Below are positions 36,295 to 44,737 of a stretch of DNA of 64,000 bases, piece by piece. Source of the stretch: Aestuariibius sp. HNIBRBA575. Lineage in GTDB: Bacteria > Pseudomonadota > Alphaproteobacteria > Rhodobacterales > Rhodobacteraceae. The stretch is taken from NCBI RefSeq assembly GCF_040932005.1, contig NZ_CP162414.1, positions 3,189,501 through 3,253,500 of the forward strand, written 5' to 3'. Every line of letters begins with the position of its first letter. Positions within the stretch are counted from its first letter, which is position 1. The notes beneath the pieces are model-generated. The model was not told the DNA's origin and did not search any database. It saw only the letters and a program-made list of their open reading frames with translations. The translations under genes and the position numbers were made by a program.

Positions 36295-37098
36295 ATGCCC
36301 CTATTTCATCTTTTCCTCGTCGCCCTGATTCAGGGCATCACAGAATTCCTTCCGGTGTCATCCTCGGGGCATCTGATTCTGCTACCTCGGTTTTTAGGAA
36401 TCCAAGATCAGGGGCAGGTGATCGATGTATCAGTCCATGTGGGCACATTGGTCGCGGTGATTCTGTATTTTTGGCAGGACGTCAAAATCGGGCTCGCGGG
36501 CACGCCGCGCATGTTAACCGGTCGCATTGATACACCGGGATCCAAGCTGGCGTTCCTGTTGATGATCGCCACCATCCCCGCCATTGCATTTGGCCTAATC
36601 CTGAAGATCACAGGACTAAGCGATGCAATGCGGTCCATCACCGTCATCGGCTGGACCATGCTGATTTTCGGTATCGTCCTGTATATCGCCGACCAAAAAG
36701 GCGGGACCAGCAAAAAGGCCGATGATTGGTCACTGCGCGATGCGATCATCATGGGGTTGTGGCAGGCCGTGGCTCTGATCCCCGGCACATCCCGGTCTGG
36801 GGCCACGATCACCGCCGCACGTCAATTGGGTTACAATCGCAGTGATGGCGCAAAATTGGCAATGCTGATGTCGATCCCGACCATATTTGCGTCTGGTGTT
36901 TTGTTGGGAATCGAAGTGATCGCAACCGCCGATGTCGCCGCTGCGCGGGATGGGGCGATTGCCGCTGTCATGTCATGCTTTGCGGCGCTCGCCGCGCTGA
37001 GCCTGATGATGCGGTTGCTAAAATCGGTCAGCTTCACGCCCTATGTGATCTATCGAATCGCATTGGGCGTGGTTTTGCTTGTGATCGCTTATTCGTAA
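36295..37098 (+). CDS. uppP: Undecaprenyl-diphosphatase
   Basis: UppP/BacA of 267 residues, a membrane phosphatase that recycles undecaprenyl diphosphate to the monophosphate carrier of cell wall and polysaccharide units, and gives bacitracin resistance. Both family motifs are present: QGITEFLPVSSSGHLIL near the N terminus and ALIPGTSRSGATITAAR around residue 165. About eight helices. It overlaps the end of the convergent NDUFA9-type gene by 10 bases. Confidence 0.97.
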   Translation: MPLFHLFLVALIQGITEFLPVSSSGHLILLPRFLGIQDQGQVIDVSVHVGTLVAVILYFWQDVKIGLAGTPRMLTGRIDTPGSKLAFLLMIATIPAIAFGLILKITGLSDAMRSITVIGWTMLIFGIVLYIADQKGGTSKKADDWSLRDAIIMGLWQAVALIPGTSRSGATITAARQLGYNRSDGAKLAMLMSIPTIFASGVLLGIEVIATADVAAARDGAIAAVMSCFAALAALSLMMRLLKSVSFTPYVIYRIALGVVLLVIAYS

Positions 37099-38075
37099 GC
37101 TTTCAGATTTTGCGCGGATTCTTTGATCGCGTCATATTGCCCGGATGGACGGAACCGCCACAGGTAATCCGGCAGGATCGCTGACATGTTGCGTGGGGTA
37201 ATGCCCAGCGCGTCAAATCCCTGCGCGCCCTCAGAAACGATGTTGTCACTGCTCAGCGATTTCAGCTGATCCGACGTGATCGGCGTTTTTACGATGCCTA
37301 GCGACAGCGTCTGCCCCCAGCCACCAAACAGCGCCACCAGTTTGGCCACAAATCCGGGCATGCCCAGAACCAAGCGCCGCTTGCGAATAACCGTCAACAT
37401 GCGCCCCATCAGGCCACGGAACGTGTCCACATCGGGACCGCCCAATTCATAGACACCCGGTGCCGCTGTGCCCAGCGCGCCCATGACAGCCGCCTGTGCC
37501 ACATCATCCACAAAGACCGGTTGGAATTTGGTGTTAGCCTTGGCAATGGGCAACACCGGCCCCCAACGGGTCATGCCCGCAAAGCGGTTAAAGAATTGAT
37601 CCTCGGTGCCAAAAATAATCGATGGACGCAGAATGACCGCGTTTGGCATGTGACGCAGCACATGCGCTTCGCCCGCAGCTTTGGACCGGGAATATTCCGA
37701 TGCGCCCTCTTGGGATGCACCAATTGCCGATACATGCACAAAATTTTCAACGCCAGCTTTGGCCGCGAATAATGCAACCCGGTCGGCCCCGTCTGCCTGC
37801 ACGGCTAAAAACGTGTTCTTGCCCTTTTCCTCAAGGACACCCACACAATTCACAACCGCGGACGCGCCCTGAATGGCGGCTTGGACACTGTCGTCGTCGC
37901 GAATGTTGCAAAACACGGGTTCAACCTGACCAACCGCACCATAAGGTTTCACAAACAATGCTTCGTTTGGGTCACGGGTGGCAACGCGCACGCGCCAGCC
38001 TTCTTTGGCCATACGGCGGGCGATGTAGCGCCCAACAAAGCCGGAACCGCCGAAAATGGTGACAAGCTTGGTCAT
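37089..38075 (-). CDS. Complex I NDUFA9-subunit-type NAD(P)-binding protein
   Basis: Atypical short-chain dehydrogenase of 328 residues with TIFGGSGFVGRYIARRMAKEGWRVRVATRD at the N terminus, then FVHVSAIGASQEGASEYSRSKAAGE and ILRPSIIFGTEDQFFNRFA. Alphaproteobacterial homologues are named for NDUFA9, an accessory subunit of mitochondrial complex I; here it may aid complex I assembly or work alone, as no nuo gene is in the window. The 175 bases upstream also hold the tRNA promoter. Confidence 0.87.
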   Translation of the reverse strand: MTKLVTIFGGSGFVGRYIARRMAKEGWRVRVATRDPNEALFVKPYGAVGQVEPVFCNIRDDDSVQAAIQGASAVVNCVGVLEEKGKNTFLAVQADGADRVALFAAKAGVENFVHVSAIGASQEGASEYSRSKAAGEAHVLRHMPNAVILRPSIIFGTEDQFFNRFAGMTRWGPVLPIAKANTKFQPVFVDDVAQAAVMGALGTAAPGVYELGGPDVDTFRGLMGRMLTVIRKRRLVLGMPGFVAKLVALFGGWGQTLSLGIVKTPITSDQLKSLSSDNIVSEGAQGFDALGITPRNMSAILPDYLWRFRPSGQYDAIKESAQNLKAYE

Positions 38076-38204
38076 AGTTATATCCTTGCAAAGATCTTCT
38101 TTGGTTTATCCCCGCCCTGCCCGACAAACAAGGCGCATTTGCGCGCAGTTACAGTGGTATTCCCAACTAGATTGACGGTTTATGAAAAAACCCAAGGATT
38201 CGCG

Positions 38205-38233
38205 TTGACAGGATGCGCAGTGCGGCGTAAACG
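38205..38233 (+). promoter_or_regulatory. Promoter of tRNA-Leu
   Basis: TTGACA (38205-38210), 17-base spacer, TAAACG (38228-38233), 17 bases before the tRNA 5' end. Perfect -35, moderate -10. Confidence 0.6.
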
Positions 38234-38250
38234 CCCCTTCACCAACCCGT

Positions 38251-38337
38251 GCCCAGATGGCGGAATTGGTAGACGCGCTAGCTTCAGGTGCTAGTGTCCG
38301 TATGGACGTGGAGGTTCGAGTCCTCTTCTGGGCACCA
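38251..38337 (+). tRNA. tRNA-Leu (anticodon CAG)
   Basis: The acceptor arm pairs GCCCAGA (38251-38257) with TCTGGGC (38327-38333), followed by A and an encoded CCA (38335-38337). The anticodon stem CTAGC / GCTAG encloses the loop TTCAGGT, with anticodon CAG at 38285-38287, which reads CUG codons. The long variable arm after it and GGTTCGAGTCC in the T arm are as expected of a class II tRNA-Leu. No clear terminator follows; the DNA downstream becomes AT-richer. Confidence 0.98.
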
Positions 38338-38681
38338 TTAAATCCCAAATTACCCTTGTTTTTCAGAATGCACCCAGCAGAGACCTGATTTCGATCGATC
38401 CGTTCCGGTAACAGCATGCGCAAAGTTTGGCAAACGATCCAAACCGGCCAAGATTTTTCCAATTCTGTACCGGGTCAGATTGGCGCAAGGTAGGGTGATC
38501 GAAAGCAGACACTCAGGGCAGCAAGAACACTAGTGAGCCTTCAGAGGGAACCAAACTAATCCAATATTTTCTCGAATACCAAGCCTAAATCCGCATCAAA
38601 GACCAATGGGAGAAACGGTTAGCTCAGGAGCGGATATTGTAGACAAATGTCTATTTTCTTGATGAAGTTGGAAAGGTAAGT
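38338..38681. other. Gene-free stretch after tRNA-Leu
   Basis: 344 bases of mixed composition, more AT-rich than the surroundings, with no reading frame, repeat or RNA that I can support. There is no second copy of the tRNA 3' end here or at the far side of the region (to about 40.1 kb), so a site-specific integration is not shown. Confidence 0.5.
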
Positions 38682-39158
38682 TTAGGTATTGGCCAGCCAA
38701 TCATTTGCCACGACACGCAGTCGATCCTTGTCAAAAACACCGCTGCAAAAAAACGGAACTGTAGCTCTTTGTGCCTCATCGCACGCAGATGCGGCTAGCA
38801 AAGCTGGTTTGATTGGCGCAGCAACAAGCACATAGTGTGAGTTTTGTACACTTGGATCAGCTACATCGTAGCTGAAGTAACCACGCTTCGCCATGTTTTC
38901 AAAGGCAGTAATGTATTGCGATCTTTTCTCATCACTAGAAAAAATCGGTAGGTTTTCTTCGATAATGATCGTGCTAGTGGTCTCATTTGCAGCGAACAAG
39001 ACATCGAAAGCAGCGTCTGCAGCTTGCAAGTCCTTCCCAGTTTCAGCAGGTAAGAAGCCCACTCCACCAGTGGCAAAATGAGCAATTTTGCCTTCGGTAT
39101 CGACTGCAAACCAGTCAATGTCCAATCCTACAGAATCTTCAGCATCATAAAGCATCAT
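38682..39158 (-). CDS. Hypothetical protein, candidate immunity protein
   Basis: Acidic soluble protein of 158 residues, no signal peptide. The N-terminal block GLDIDWFAVDTEGKIAHFATGG (residues 11-32) resembles the opening of a group of small proteins that I recall from polymorphic-toxin loci; this is memory, not a search. Codon use and base composition are AT-richer than the neighbours. It lies downstream, on the same strand, of an unassigned small frame and a CdiA-like toxin domain, which suggests an immunity role. No better family is recognised. Confidence 0.6.
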   Translation of the reverse strand: MMLYDAEDSVGLDIDWFAVDTEGKIAHFATGGVGFLPAETGKDLQAADAAFDVLFAANETTSTIIIEENLPIFSSDEKRSQYITAFENMAKRGYFSYDVADPSVQNSHYVLVAAPIKPALLAASACDEAQRATVPFFCSGVFDKDRLRVVANDWLANT

Positions 39159-39185
39159 TCCGTTCCGAACACGTTAACACAGTTT

Positions 39186-39416
39186 TCACATCGCGGAATG
39201 ACTTGGTGTGTGCGAGGTCGAGCCGCTGGCGTGAAACCGATGTCTGATAGGCTCAAGTTTGGGTTTCCAAGAATTTTCAACGCTACCTTGATATACATGG
39301 TCATCAATCAAGGCTTTTGGAAGATGAACAAAGTAACCTTCGTTTAATTGGTACATCTCAGCTTCAAGGACTTTGTTAAAAAAGAATCCAAATTGCACTT
39401 TATCGCCAATAATCAT
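39186..39416 (-). CDS. Small hypothetical protein, possible second or degraded immunity gene
   Basis: Frame of 76 residues, AT-rich, between the toxin-like gene (62 bases upstream) and the candidate immunity gene (27 bases downstream), same strand. It starts MIIGDKVQFGFFF and ends in a Ser/His-rich tail (HASGSTSHTPSHSAM) that does not look like a folded end, so it may be a truncated or frameshifted gene. No ribosome site is convincing. Kept because position and strand fit a toxin-immunity array. Confidence 0.35.
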   Translation of the reverse strand: MIIGDKVQFGFFFNKVLEAEMYQLNEGYFVHLPKALIDDHVYQGSVENSWKPKLEPIRHRFHASGSTSHTPSHSAM

Positions 39417-39477
39417 TATTATTATATCACCAAGGTATCTTTAATTGACCGCCAGTGACTAAGCATACCACCTTCTT

Positions 39478-39930
39478 CTATTGATGGGTTAAATGGACGT
39501 TTGTAACGCTGTTGGTATCTTGGTTGCGATGTACTCGAAACTTAAACCAATCAATCGTGACTGTCGCTTGAGAAGAATTTTCCGAGAAGGTTGCGCGTTG
39601 ACTGGCTTGAACACTCATCTGCGCAACTCTCTGATCACTCAATACAGCAGGATCGTAAACCGTCTTTTGGTAGGTTCTCGCACGGAATTCACCATCGATG
39701 ATATCTCCTGCCCAAATTCTCGCGGCAACCAGATAGGTGATTGTTTCAACTCCTGGCATCGTGGGATCGGAATACCTTCCTGTAACACGTCCACTTTCAA
39801 TAGCAATCGCGCTGTCAAAGGCATTTTTGTTATGTCCGCCAACAATACCGTTCTTACGATTATATCCCGCGATAGTTCTGTGATCTAACAACCATCTCAC
39901 CGACTTGCCATGGGCGGGGATGGATTTCAT
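39478..39930 (-). CDS. CdiA-type toxin C-terminal domain, orphan
   Basis: Frame of 150 residues whose body resembles C-terminal toxin domains of CdiA contact-dependent inhibition proteins as I recall them: GIVGGHNKNAF (29-38), MPGVETITY, RTYQKTVYDPAVLSD (86-99) and a final FRVHRNQDTNSVTNVHL. The large CdiA stalk is absent. There is no signal peptide and no ribosome site before the ATG at 39930. The first ten codons lie antisense to GC-rich DNA of the plus-strand frame at 39910, so this may be a domain cut from a longer protein rather than a working gene. Activity, perhaps RNase, is inference from the family. Confidence 0.55.
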   Translation of the reverse strand: MKSIPAHGKSVRWLLDHRTIAGYNRKNGIVGGHNKNAFDSAIAIESGRVTGRYSDPTMPGVETITYLVAARIWAGDIIDGEFRARTYQKTVYDPAVLSDQRVAQMSVQASQRATFSENSSQATVTIDWFKFRVHRNQDTNSVTNVHLTHQ

Positions 39931-40101
39931 GGCGGCAACCCGGCTGTGGTGGCAAACACAACCATTCAAATCGCCCTCTCCATGGAGGATTTGATCGCAG
40001 CACAAAAAGACCGCGACGCATCGCGGCCCTATTCGCAGGAATTGACCAAAGTTCTAGAAGGATACCTGTCGGGCTACCTGACCGATGACCCACAACCTTA
40101 G
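39910..40101 (+). CDS. Small reading frame, possible 3' remnant of a resident gene
   Basis: Frame of 63 residues (ending VLEGYLSGYLTDDPQP) with GC-rich codons like the housekeeping genes around it. It lacks a ribosome site and is preceded by an in-frame stop at 39886, just where the AT-rich stretch ends. Its stop overlaps the convergent stop of the FAD dehydrogenase by four bases, a natural-looking gene end. I read it as the tail of a gene whose 5' part is missing. The family is not recognised; a real small gene is the alternative. Confidence 0.35.
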   Translation: MGGDGFHGGNPAVVANTTIQIALSMEDLIAAQKDRDASRPYSQELTKVLEGYLSGYLTDDPQP

Positions 40102-41753
40102 GCGATTGTGTCCGCCCGCCCCGCCTGTCGCCCAGAGAAAATGCACCCGCCCAAAAACGTCCCTTCCAGCGCGTTATATCCGTGATATCCACCGCCGCCA
40201 AAACCAGCGACTTCGCCTGCCGCGAACAGGCCCTCAATGGGCGCGCCTTGGGCATTCAACATCTGACTGTTCAGATCCGTTTGCAATCCGCCCAACGTTT
40301 TGCGGGTGATGATGTTTAGCTTGATCCCAATCAGCGGGCCATTTTGGGGATCGAGGATTTTGTGCAGCTTTGCGGTCCGTTGCAATTTGTCCCCACGATA
40401 ATTGCGCGCCGCATGGATCGCCATGATCTGGGCATCCTTGGTAAAGGCGTTGTCGACCTGCAGATCACGGGCTTTGATCTCGGCTTCTATTTTATCCAGC
40501 GGCAACAGATCGTTGCCCTGCATCTGGTTCATCTTGCCCACCAGTTCAGCCAAGGTATCGGCCACAACAAAGTTTTCACCATGCTCTTTGAACGCTTCAA
40601 CTGCTGGGGTCGCTTTTTTGTTCAAAATCCGCTGCTGCAGCACCTTGATCCAGCTTTTTTCGGCGAAATCCGCGTTTTGTTCGGACCCCGAAAGGGCGAA
40701 TTCCTTTTTGACGATTTTCTGTGTCGTGATGAACCACGAATAATCATACCCCGTGTCCAAGATCATCTTGAGCGACCCCAAGGAATCAAAACCCGGATAG
40801 GACGGGGCCGGGAACCGGTTGCCCGTTGCATCAAACCACATCGACGATGGCGCGGGCAGAATGCGAATGCCATGGTTGGGCCAGATCGGATCCCAGTTTT
40901 TCACCCCTTCGGTGTAATGCCACATACGGTCATTGTTGATCAGATTGCCCCCCGCCGCCTGACTAATGCCAACCATGCGACCATCCACATGTGCCGGCAC
41001 GCCAGCAATCATTTCTTTGGGTGCGGGGCCCAGCCGTTCGGTCGGCCATGATTTGCGCACCAGATCGAAATCGCCACCGATCCCCCCGGATGTGACCAAA
41101 ACAGATGCGGCGCGCAGCTCAAAACTTCCGACGATGTCGCGGTTGGTTTTCTGGCCGCGCGACGCTGTATCTGGCGCCAGAATTTCCCCCGACACCCCTT
41201 TGGCGGCCCCGGCTTCCATGATGATATGGGAACAGCGATGCCGGAATTTCAGCTGAATCCGCCCCGCGGCCTGATGTTCGCGCACCCGGCGTTCAAACGG
41301 CGCCTGTGTTGCGGGGCCAACGCCCCATGTCAGATGAAACCGGGGGACGGAATTGCCGTGCCCGGACGCAAAACTGCCCCCGCGTTCAGCCCAGCCCACA
41401 ATCGGGAACCACCGCATCCCCATCTGATAAAGCCATGGCCGCATTTCACCTGCGGCAAAATCCACATAGGCTTCGGCCCATTTGCGGGGCCATTCATCCT
41501 CTGGGCGGTCAAACTGCGCGGATCCAAACCAATCCTGCAGGGCCAGTTCGCGGCTGTCTTTGATGCCCATGCGCCTTTGTTCTGGGCTATCGACCAACAT
41601 CAGCCCGCCCAGCGACCAGAATGCCTGTCCGCCCAGAAACGCCTCTGGTTCTTGGTCAATGATGATCACAGACTTCCCGCGATCCGCCAGTTCTGCAGCA
41701 GCCACAAGCCCCGCAAGCCCACCGCCTACAATGATAACGTCAGAAGTGTTCAT
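40098..41753 (-). CDS. FAD-binding dehydrogenase
   Basis: Flavoprotein of 551 residues of the fumarate reductase/ketosteroid dehydrogenase fold. The FAD loop is VIIVGGGLAGLVAAAELADRG; the second nucleotide part is LVTSGGIGGDFDLVRKSWP, and the C-terminal GLFAAGEVAGFGGGGYHGYNALEG is typical. No signal peptide. The substrate is unknown. It lies 17 bases downstream of a BASS transporter gene (41771) on the same strand, so the pair may take up and oxidise an organic acid or steroid-like compound; this is inference. Confidence 0.88.
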   Translation of the reverse strand: MNTSDVIIVGGGLAGLVAAAELADRGKSVIIIDQEPEAFLGGQAFWSLGGLMLVDSPEQRRMGIKDSRELALQDWFGSAQFDRPEDEWPRKWAEAYVDFAAGEMRPWLYQMGMRWFPIVGWAERGGSFASGHGNSVPRFHLTWGVGPATQAPFERRVREHQAAGRIQLKFRHRCSHIIMEAGAAKGVSGEILAPDTASRGQKTNRDIVGSFELRAASVLVTSGGIGGDFDLVRKSWPTERLGPAPKEMIAGVPAHVDGRMVGISQAAGGNLINNDRMWHYTEGVKNWDPIWPNHGIRILPAPSSMWFDATGNRFPAPSYPGFDSLGSLKMILDTGYDYSWFITTQKIVKKEFALSGSEQNADFAEKSWIKVLQQRILNKKATPAVEAFKEHGENFVVADTLAELVGKMNQMQGNDLLPLDKIEAEIKARDLQVDNAFTKDAQIMAIHAARNYRGDKLQRTAKLHKILDPQNGPLIGIKLNIITRKTLGGLQTDLNSQMLNAQGAPIEGLFAAGEVAGFGGGGYHGYNALEGTFLGGCIFSGRQAGRADTIA

Positions 41754-41770
41754 GATGTTGCTCCGATGGT

Positions 41771-42631
41771 TTAATCAATGCGGCGGTACACAAAAACCAC
41801 CGGCAAAATTATCAGGTACATAACGATGCCATAGACCGCCGATGGCAGTGCATAGACGCTAAAGCCATCGCTGCTGCCAACGATGATGGCCGCAATCGCA
41901 ATGCCAAGCGTGCTGTTTTGAACACCGGTTTCCACGGAAATCGTTTTGGCTTCGGTCACGCTGCGACCCAACAGGCGCGCAACAAAAAACCCGACGCAGG
42001 TCAGGGTCGCCAACAAAGCAACCAAGGCCGGTCCGATGACCACCAGATTTTCAACAAACATCGTCCAGTTTCCGGCAACCGCCGCCAGCACAATAATCAC
42101 AAACAGGATTGTCGCCAGCCGGCCCAACATGGGTTCCGCCTTTGGGATCAATGTCGGCGCAACCGCCCGCAGGCCAAGCCCAAGCAAGATCGGAACCACC
42201 GTCAGCGCAAACATGGTGATCGCCGTTTTGGCAATGTCCACATCTGGCGCCTCTGCCCCCATGAACCTGTCGACCGAAAAGCTAAGGATAAACGGCACAG
42301 TTATCACGCTCAGCAAACTGATCACCGCCGTGAGGGAAACAGAAAGAGCCACATCCCCTTTGGCCAATTTCGAGAGGATGTTGCTGGTCACGCCACCCGG
42401 ACAGGCCGCAAGGATCATGAACCCAACGGCCAGTTCCGCCGAAATGCCAAATACCAGAACGCTTAGATAGGCGACAATCGGCAACAGGATCACTTGGTTC
42501 AGCGCCCCAATCGCAAAGGCCAACGGACGTTTCCCCACCCGCGAAAAATCAGCGATCGTCAGGCCGATGCCCAATGTGAACATGATGAATGCCAACCCAA
42601 GCGGCAGCACCACCGAAACCAAAATATCCAT
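41771..42631 (-). CDS. Bile acid:sodium symporter (BASS) family transporter
   Basis: Membrane protein of 286 residues with about ten helices. The BASS signature is visible: MILAACPGGVTSNILSKLAKGDVALSVSLTAV in the first core and ISVETGVQNSTLGIAIAA in the second, including the E-x-G-x-Q-N element for sodium. Family members take up bile acids, pantoate, pyruvate or similar organic anions with sodium; the substrate here is unknown. GGGAGGGGA precedes the ATG at 42631. It probably works with the FAD dehydrogenase downstream. Confidence 0.88.
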   Translation of the reverse strand: MDILVSVVLPLGLAFIMFTLGIGLTIADFSRVGKRPLAFAIGALNQVILLPIVAYLSVLVFGISAELAVGFMILAACPGGVTSNILSKLAKGDVALSVSLTAVISLLSVITVPFILSFSVDRFMGAEAPDVDIAKTAITMFALTVVPILLGLGLRAVAPTLIPKAEPMLGRLATILFVIIVLAAVAGNWTMFVENLVVIGPALVALLATLTCVGFFVARLLGRSVTEAKTISVETGVQNSTLGIAIAAIIVGSSDGFSVYALPSAVYGIVMYLIILPVVFVYRRID

Positions 42632-42796
42632 GTTTTCCCCTCCCAAGGACCTCTGCCCCGCGGGAAACAGAATGGTTTTCCGTTTTAAGTCCCCCTTTTC
42701 ATTCTAGCTAGGGATTTGGATTGTGCCGTTGCGTCGCAAAAACCAATGGCACCTGTTTGCGATGTAAATTCTCAACAGCGATTTGGTTTTCGCAAC

Positions 42797-42820
42797 ACAC
42801 CGCTTGAAGCGCGGTGTTTT
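42797..42820 (+). other. Hairpin in the nhaA leader
   Basis: ACACCGC (42797-42803), seven-base loop, GCGGTGT (42811-42817), then T and A. It lies 40 bases before the nhaA start, so it could act as an attenuator or affect translation; the T run is short. Confidence 0.35.
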
Positions 42821-42859
42821 AAGCCTATTTCCACGTCATACTTAACTTTAGGGACACAA

Positions 42860-44683
42860 ATGGCCGATATAGAACGTTCGGGTTTCGACGCAGGTCGCGA
42901 CATATTCTTGCTTCAGAGCGAACCCACGACCCGAACCCGCGCAAAGCTGGTGTGGTATATCGACTTTACCGGGATCACCACGCGGCGGGTGCGGGACCTA
43001 TTGGTGCGCGCTGCAGAACGGTTTGCCCCCCAAAAAACCGATTTAGCCGTGCGGTTTTTGCCCAGCGGCGCGGCCGATTTAAACGCCGAAATCGCCGCCC
43101 GCGCTGCCATCGCGGCGCATCAGCAGGGTCGGTTCATCGAAATGTATCGGGCTTTGTTTTCGCGCCCACCCCGCTATTCCGAAGCATTGGTGATTGCATT
43201 GGCGGAATCGCTGGAATTGAACATGGACCAATTCCGCGCGGATTTGCATTCTGATGACACGACTGATCGACTGGCGGATGACCGCAATTCGGCCCAACGG
43301 GCCGGTGTGCATCACATGCCGACCTTGTTTATCGACGGTCGCGAATATGATGGCGCCTGGGATGAAACTTCGCTGGCCGAGGCGATCGAAAAACCGCTGG
43401 GCGTGCGCCTGCAACGCGCCACAAGTGAATTTTTCCACTGGGCTGCCTCTGCGGGTTTTGTGCTGGTTCTTGCCACCCTTGCGGCGTTGATCCTGTCCAA
43501 TATCGGTTGGCACGATGCCTACGAAGAATTGCGCACGACCTATCTAAAAATCTCGTTCGGCGATGCGATGTTCAAAATGTCGCTGGAACATTGGATTAAC
43601 GACTGCCTCATGGCGCTGTTTTTCCTGTTGGTTGGGATCGAAATCAAACGTGAAATGGTGGATGGCGAATTGTCTGACATGTCACGCGCGATGCTGCCGA
43701 TCATGGGCGCAATCGGCGGGATGATTGTGCCTGCGGGGATCTATGTCGCGATCAATTGGGGGCAGGACACCGCCCATGGCTGGGGTGTGCCTATGGCCAC
43801 TGACATCGCCTTTACCCTTGGGATTATGGCGCTGCTGGGCAAACGCGTGCCGACATCGTTGAAAATCTTTGTCTCAGCTTTGGCGATTGCCGATGATCTG
43901 GGCGCCATTCTGGTCATTGCGATTTTCTATGGTCATGGCTTTGAAATGGATGCGTTCTTGATTGCCGTTGCGATCTTTGCGGTGATGATGGGCCTGAACC
44001 GGGGCCGGGTTTATGCGCGTGTGCCTTATATCATTCTGGGCGTGTTCTTGTGGTACTTTGTCTATCAAAGCGGGCTGCATGCGACGCTGGCTGGGGTGTT
44101 GACCGCGCTGGCAATCCCATCCCGACGATCCGCCAACATGGAAGGCGTCGCCGCCCAAGCCGCCGCGGTGTTTGACGCAGAAATTCAGGGGCCAAATGCC
44201 ACGATTGGGCATGGCGCGCTGGTGCGGCTGCAATCTGCGATCGACCGGTTGCGGGACCCCGGATTTCACCTGCAACATGCGCTGGAAAACTGGTCCAACT
44301 TTATGATCCTGCCCTTGTTTGCGTTTTTCAACACCGGCATCCTGATCATCGGATCGACGTTTTCCCCCATGGCCCCAGAGGCATTAGGGGTGATGGCCGG
44401 GCTGCTGATCGGCAAACCACTGGGGATTTTCCTGATCGTCTGGATCGCCGTCAAAACCGGGATCGCCAAGATGTCGCCCGAAATCAACTGGGCGCAAATC
44501 ATCGGCGCGGGGTTCTTGGCGGGGGTTGGCTTTACCATGTCGATCTTTATTGGGTCGGCCGCGTTTACCGGCACGCAACTGGAATCGGTCAAACTGTCGA
44601 TCCTAATCGCATCCACATTGGCGGCAGTGCTGGGATCGATCATTTTGATCCTCGCCGCCCCGCGTGGTGCGAACCAGAGTTGA
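42860..44683 (+). CDS. nhaA: Na+/H+ antiporter NhaA with an N-terminal DsbA-like domain
   Basis: Fusion of 607 residues. Residues 1 to about 185 look like a DsbA/thioredoxin fold (strand VWYIDF, helix, and GVHHMPTLFIDGREYDG with the cis-proline at about 154), but the CxxC site is replaced by FTGITTRR and there is no cysteine in the domain. From about 190 follows NhaA, with LFFLLVGIEIKREMVDGEL, the transport aspartates in ALAIADDLGAILVIAIFYG, and a C-terminal helix ending AAPRGANQS. No signal peptide, so the extra domain should be cytoplasmic. The start at 42860 is taken because MADIERSG follows the long AT-rich leader. Sodium and pH homeostasis. Confidence 0.92.
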   Translation: MADIERSGFDAGRDIFLLQSEPTTRTRAKLVWYIDFTGITTRRVRDLLVRAAERFAPQKTDLAVRFLPSGAADLNAEIAARAAIAAHQQGRFIEMYRALFSRPPRYSEALVIALAESLELNMDQFRADLHSDDTTDRLADDRNSAQRAGVHHMPTLFIDGREYDGAWDETSLAEAIEKPLGVRLQRATSEFFHWAASAGFVLVLATLAALILSNIGWHDAYEELRTTYLKISFGDAMFKMSLEHWINDCLMALFFLLVGIEIKREMVDGELSDMSRAMLPIMGAIGGMIVPAGIYVAINWGQDTAHGWGVPMATDIAFTLGIMALLGKRVPTSLKIFVSALAIADDLGAILVIAIFYGHGFEMDAFLIAVAIFAVMMGLNRGRVYARVPYIILGVFLWYFVYQSGLHATLAGVLTALAIPSRRSANMEGVAAQAAAVFDAEIQGPNATIGHGALVRLQSAIDRLRDPGFHLQHALENWSNFMILPLFAFFNTGILIIGSTFSPMAPEALGVMAGLLIGKPLGIFLIVWIAVKTGIAKMSPEINWAQIIGAGFLAGVGFTMSIFIGSAAFTGTQLESVKLSILIASTLAAVLGSIILILAAPRGANQS

Positions 44684-44737
44684 TGCAAAGCCATAAGGCG
44701 CGTATCTGACAGAGAACAGAACTGAAAGGGCGCGCCT

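Noticed and set aside
38106..38462. Long minus-strand frame antisense to tRNA-Leu with a serine/threonine-rich product
   Set aside because: It runs across the tRNA and its promoter in reverse; such frames are a common artefact of tRNA-Leu genes, and no start site or family supports it.
38338..40101. Genomic island integrated at tRNA-Leu with att repeats
   Set aside because: No integrase gene and no second copy of the tRNA 3' end were found at the far side, so site-specific integration is not supported even though the base composition differs.
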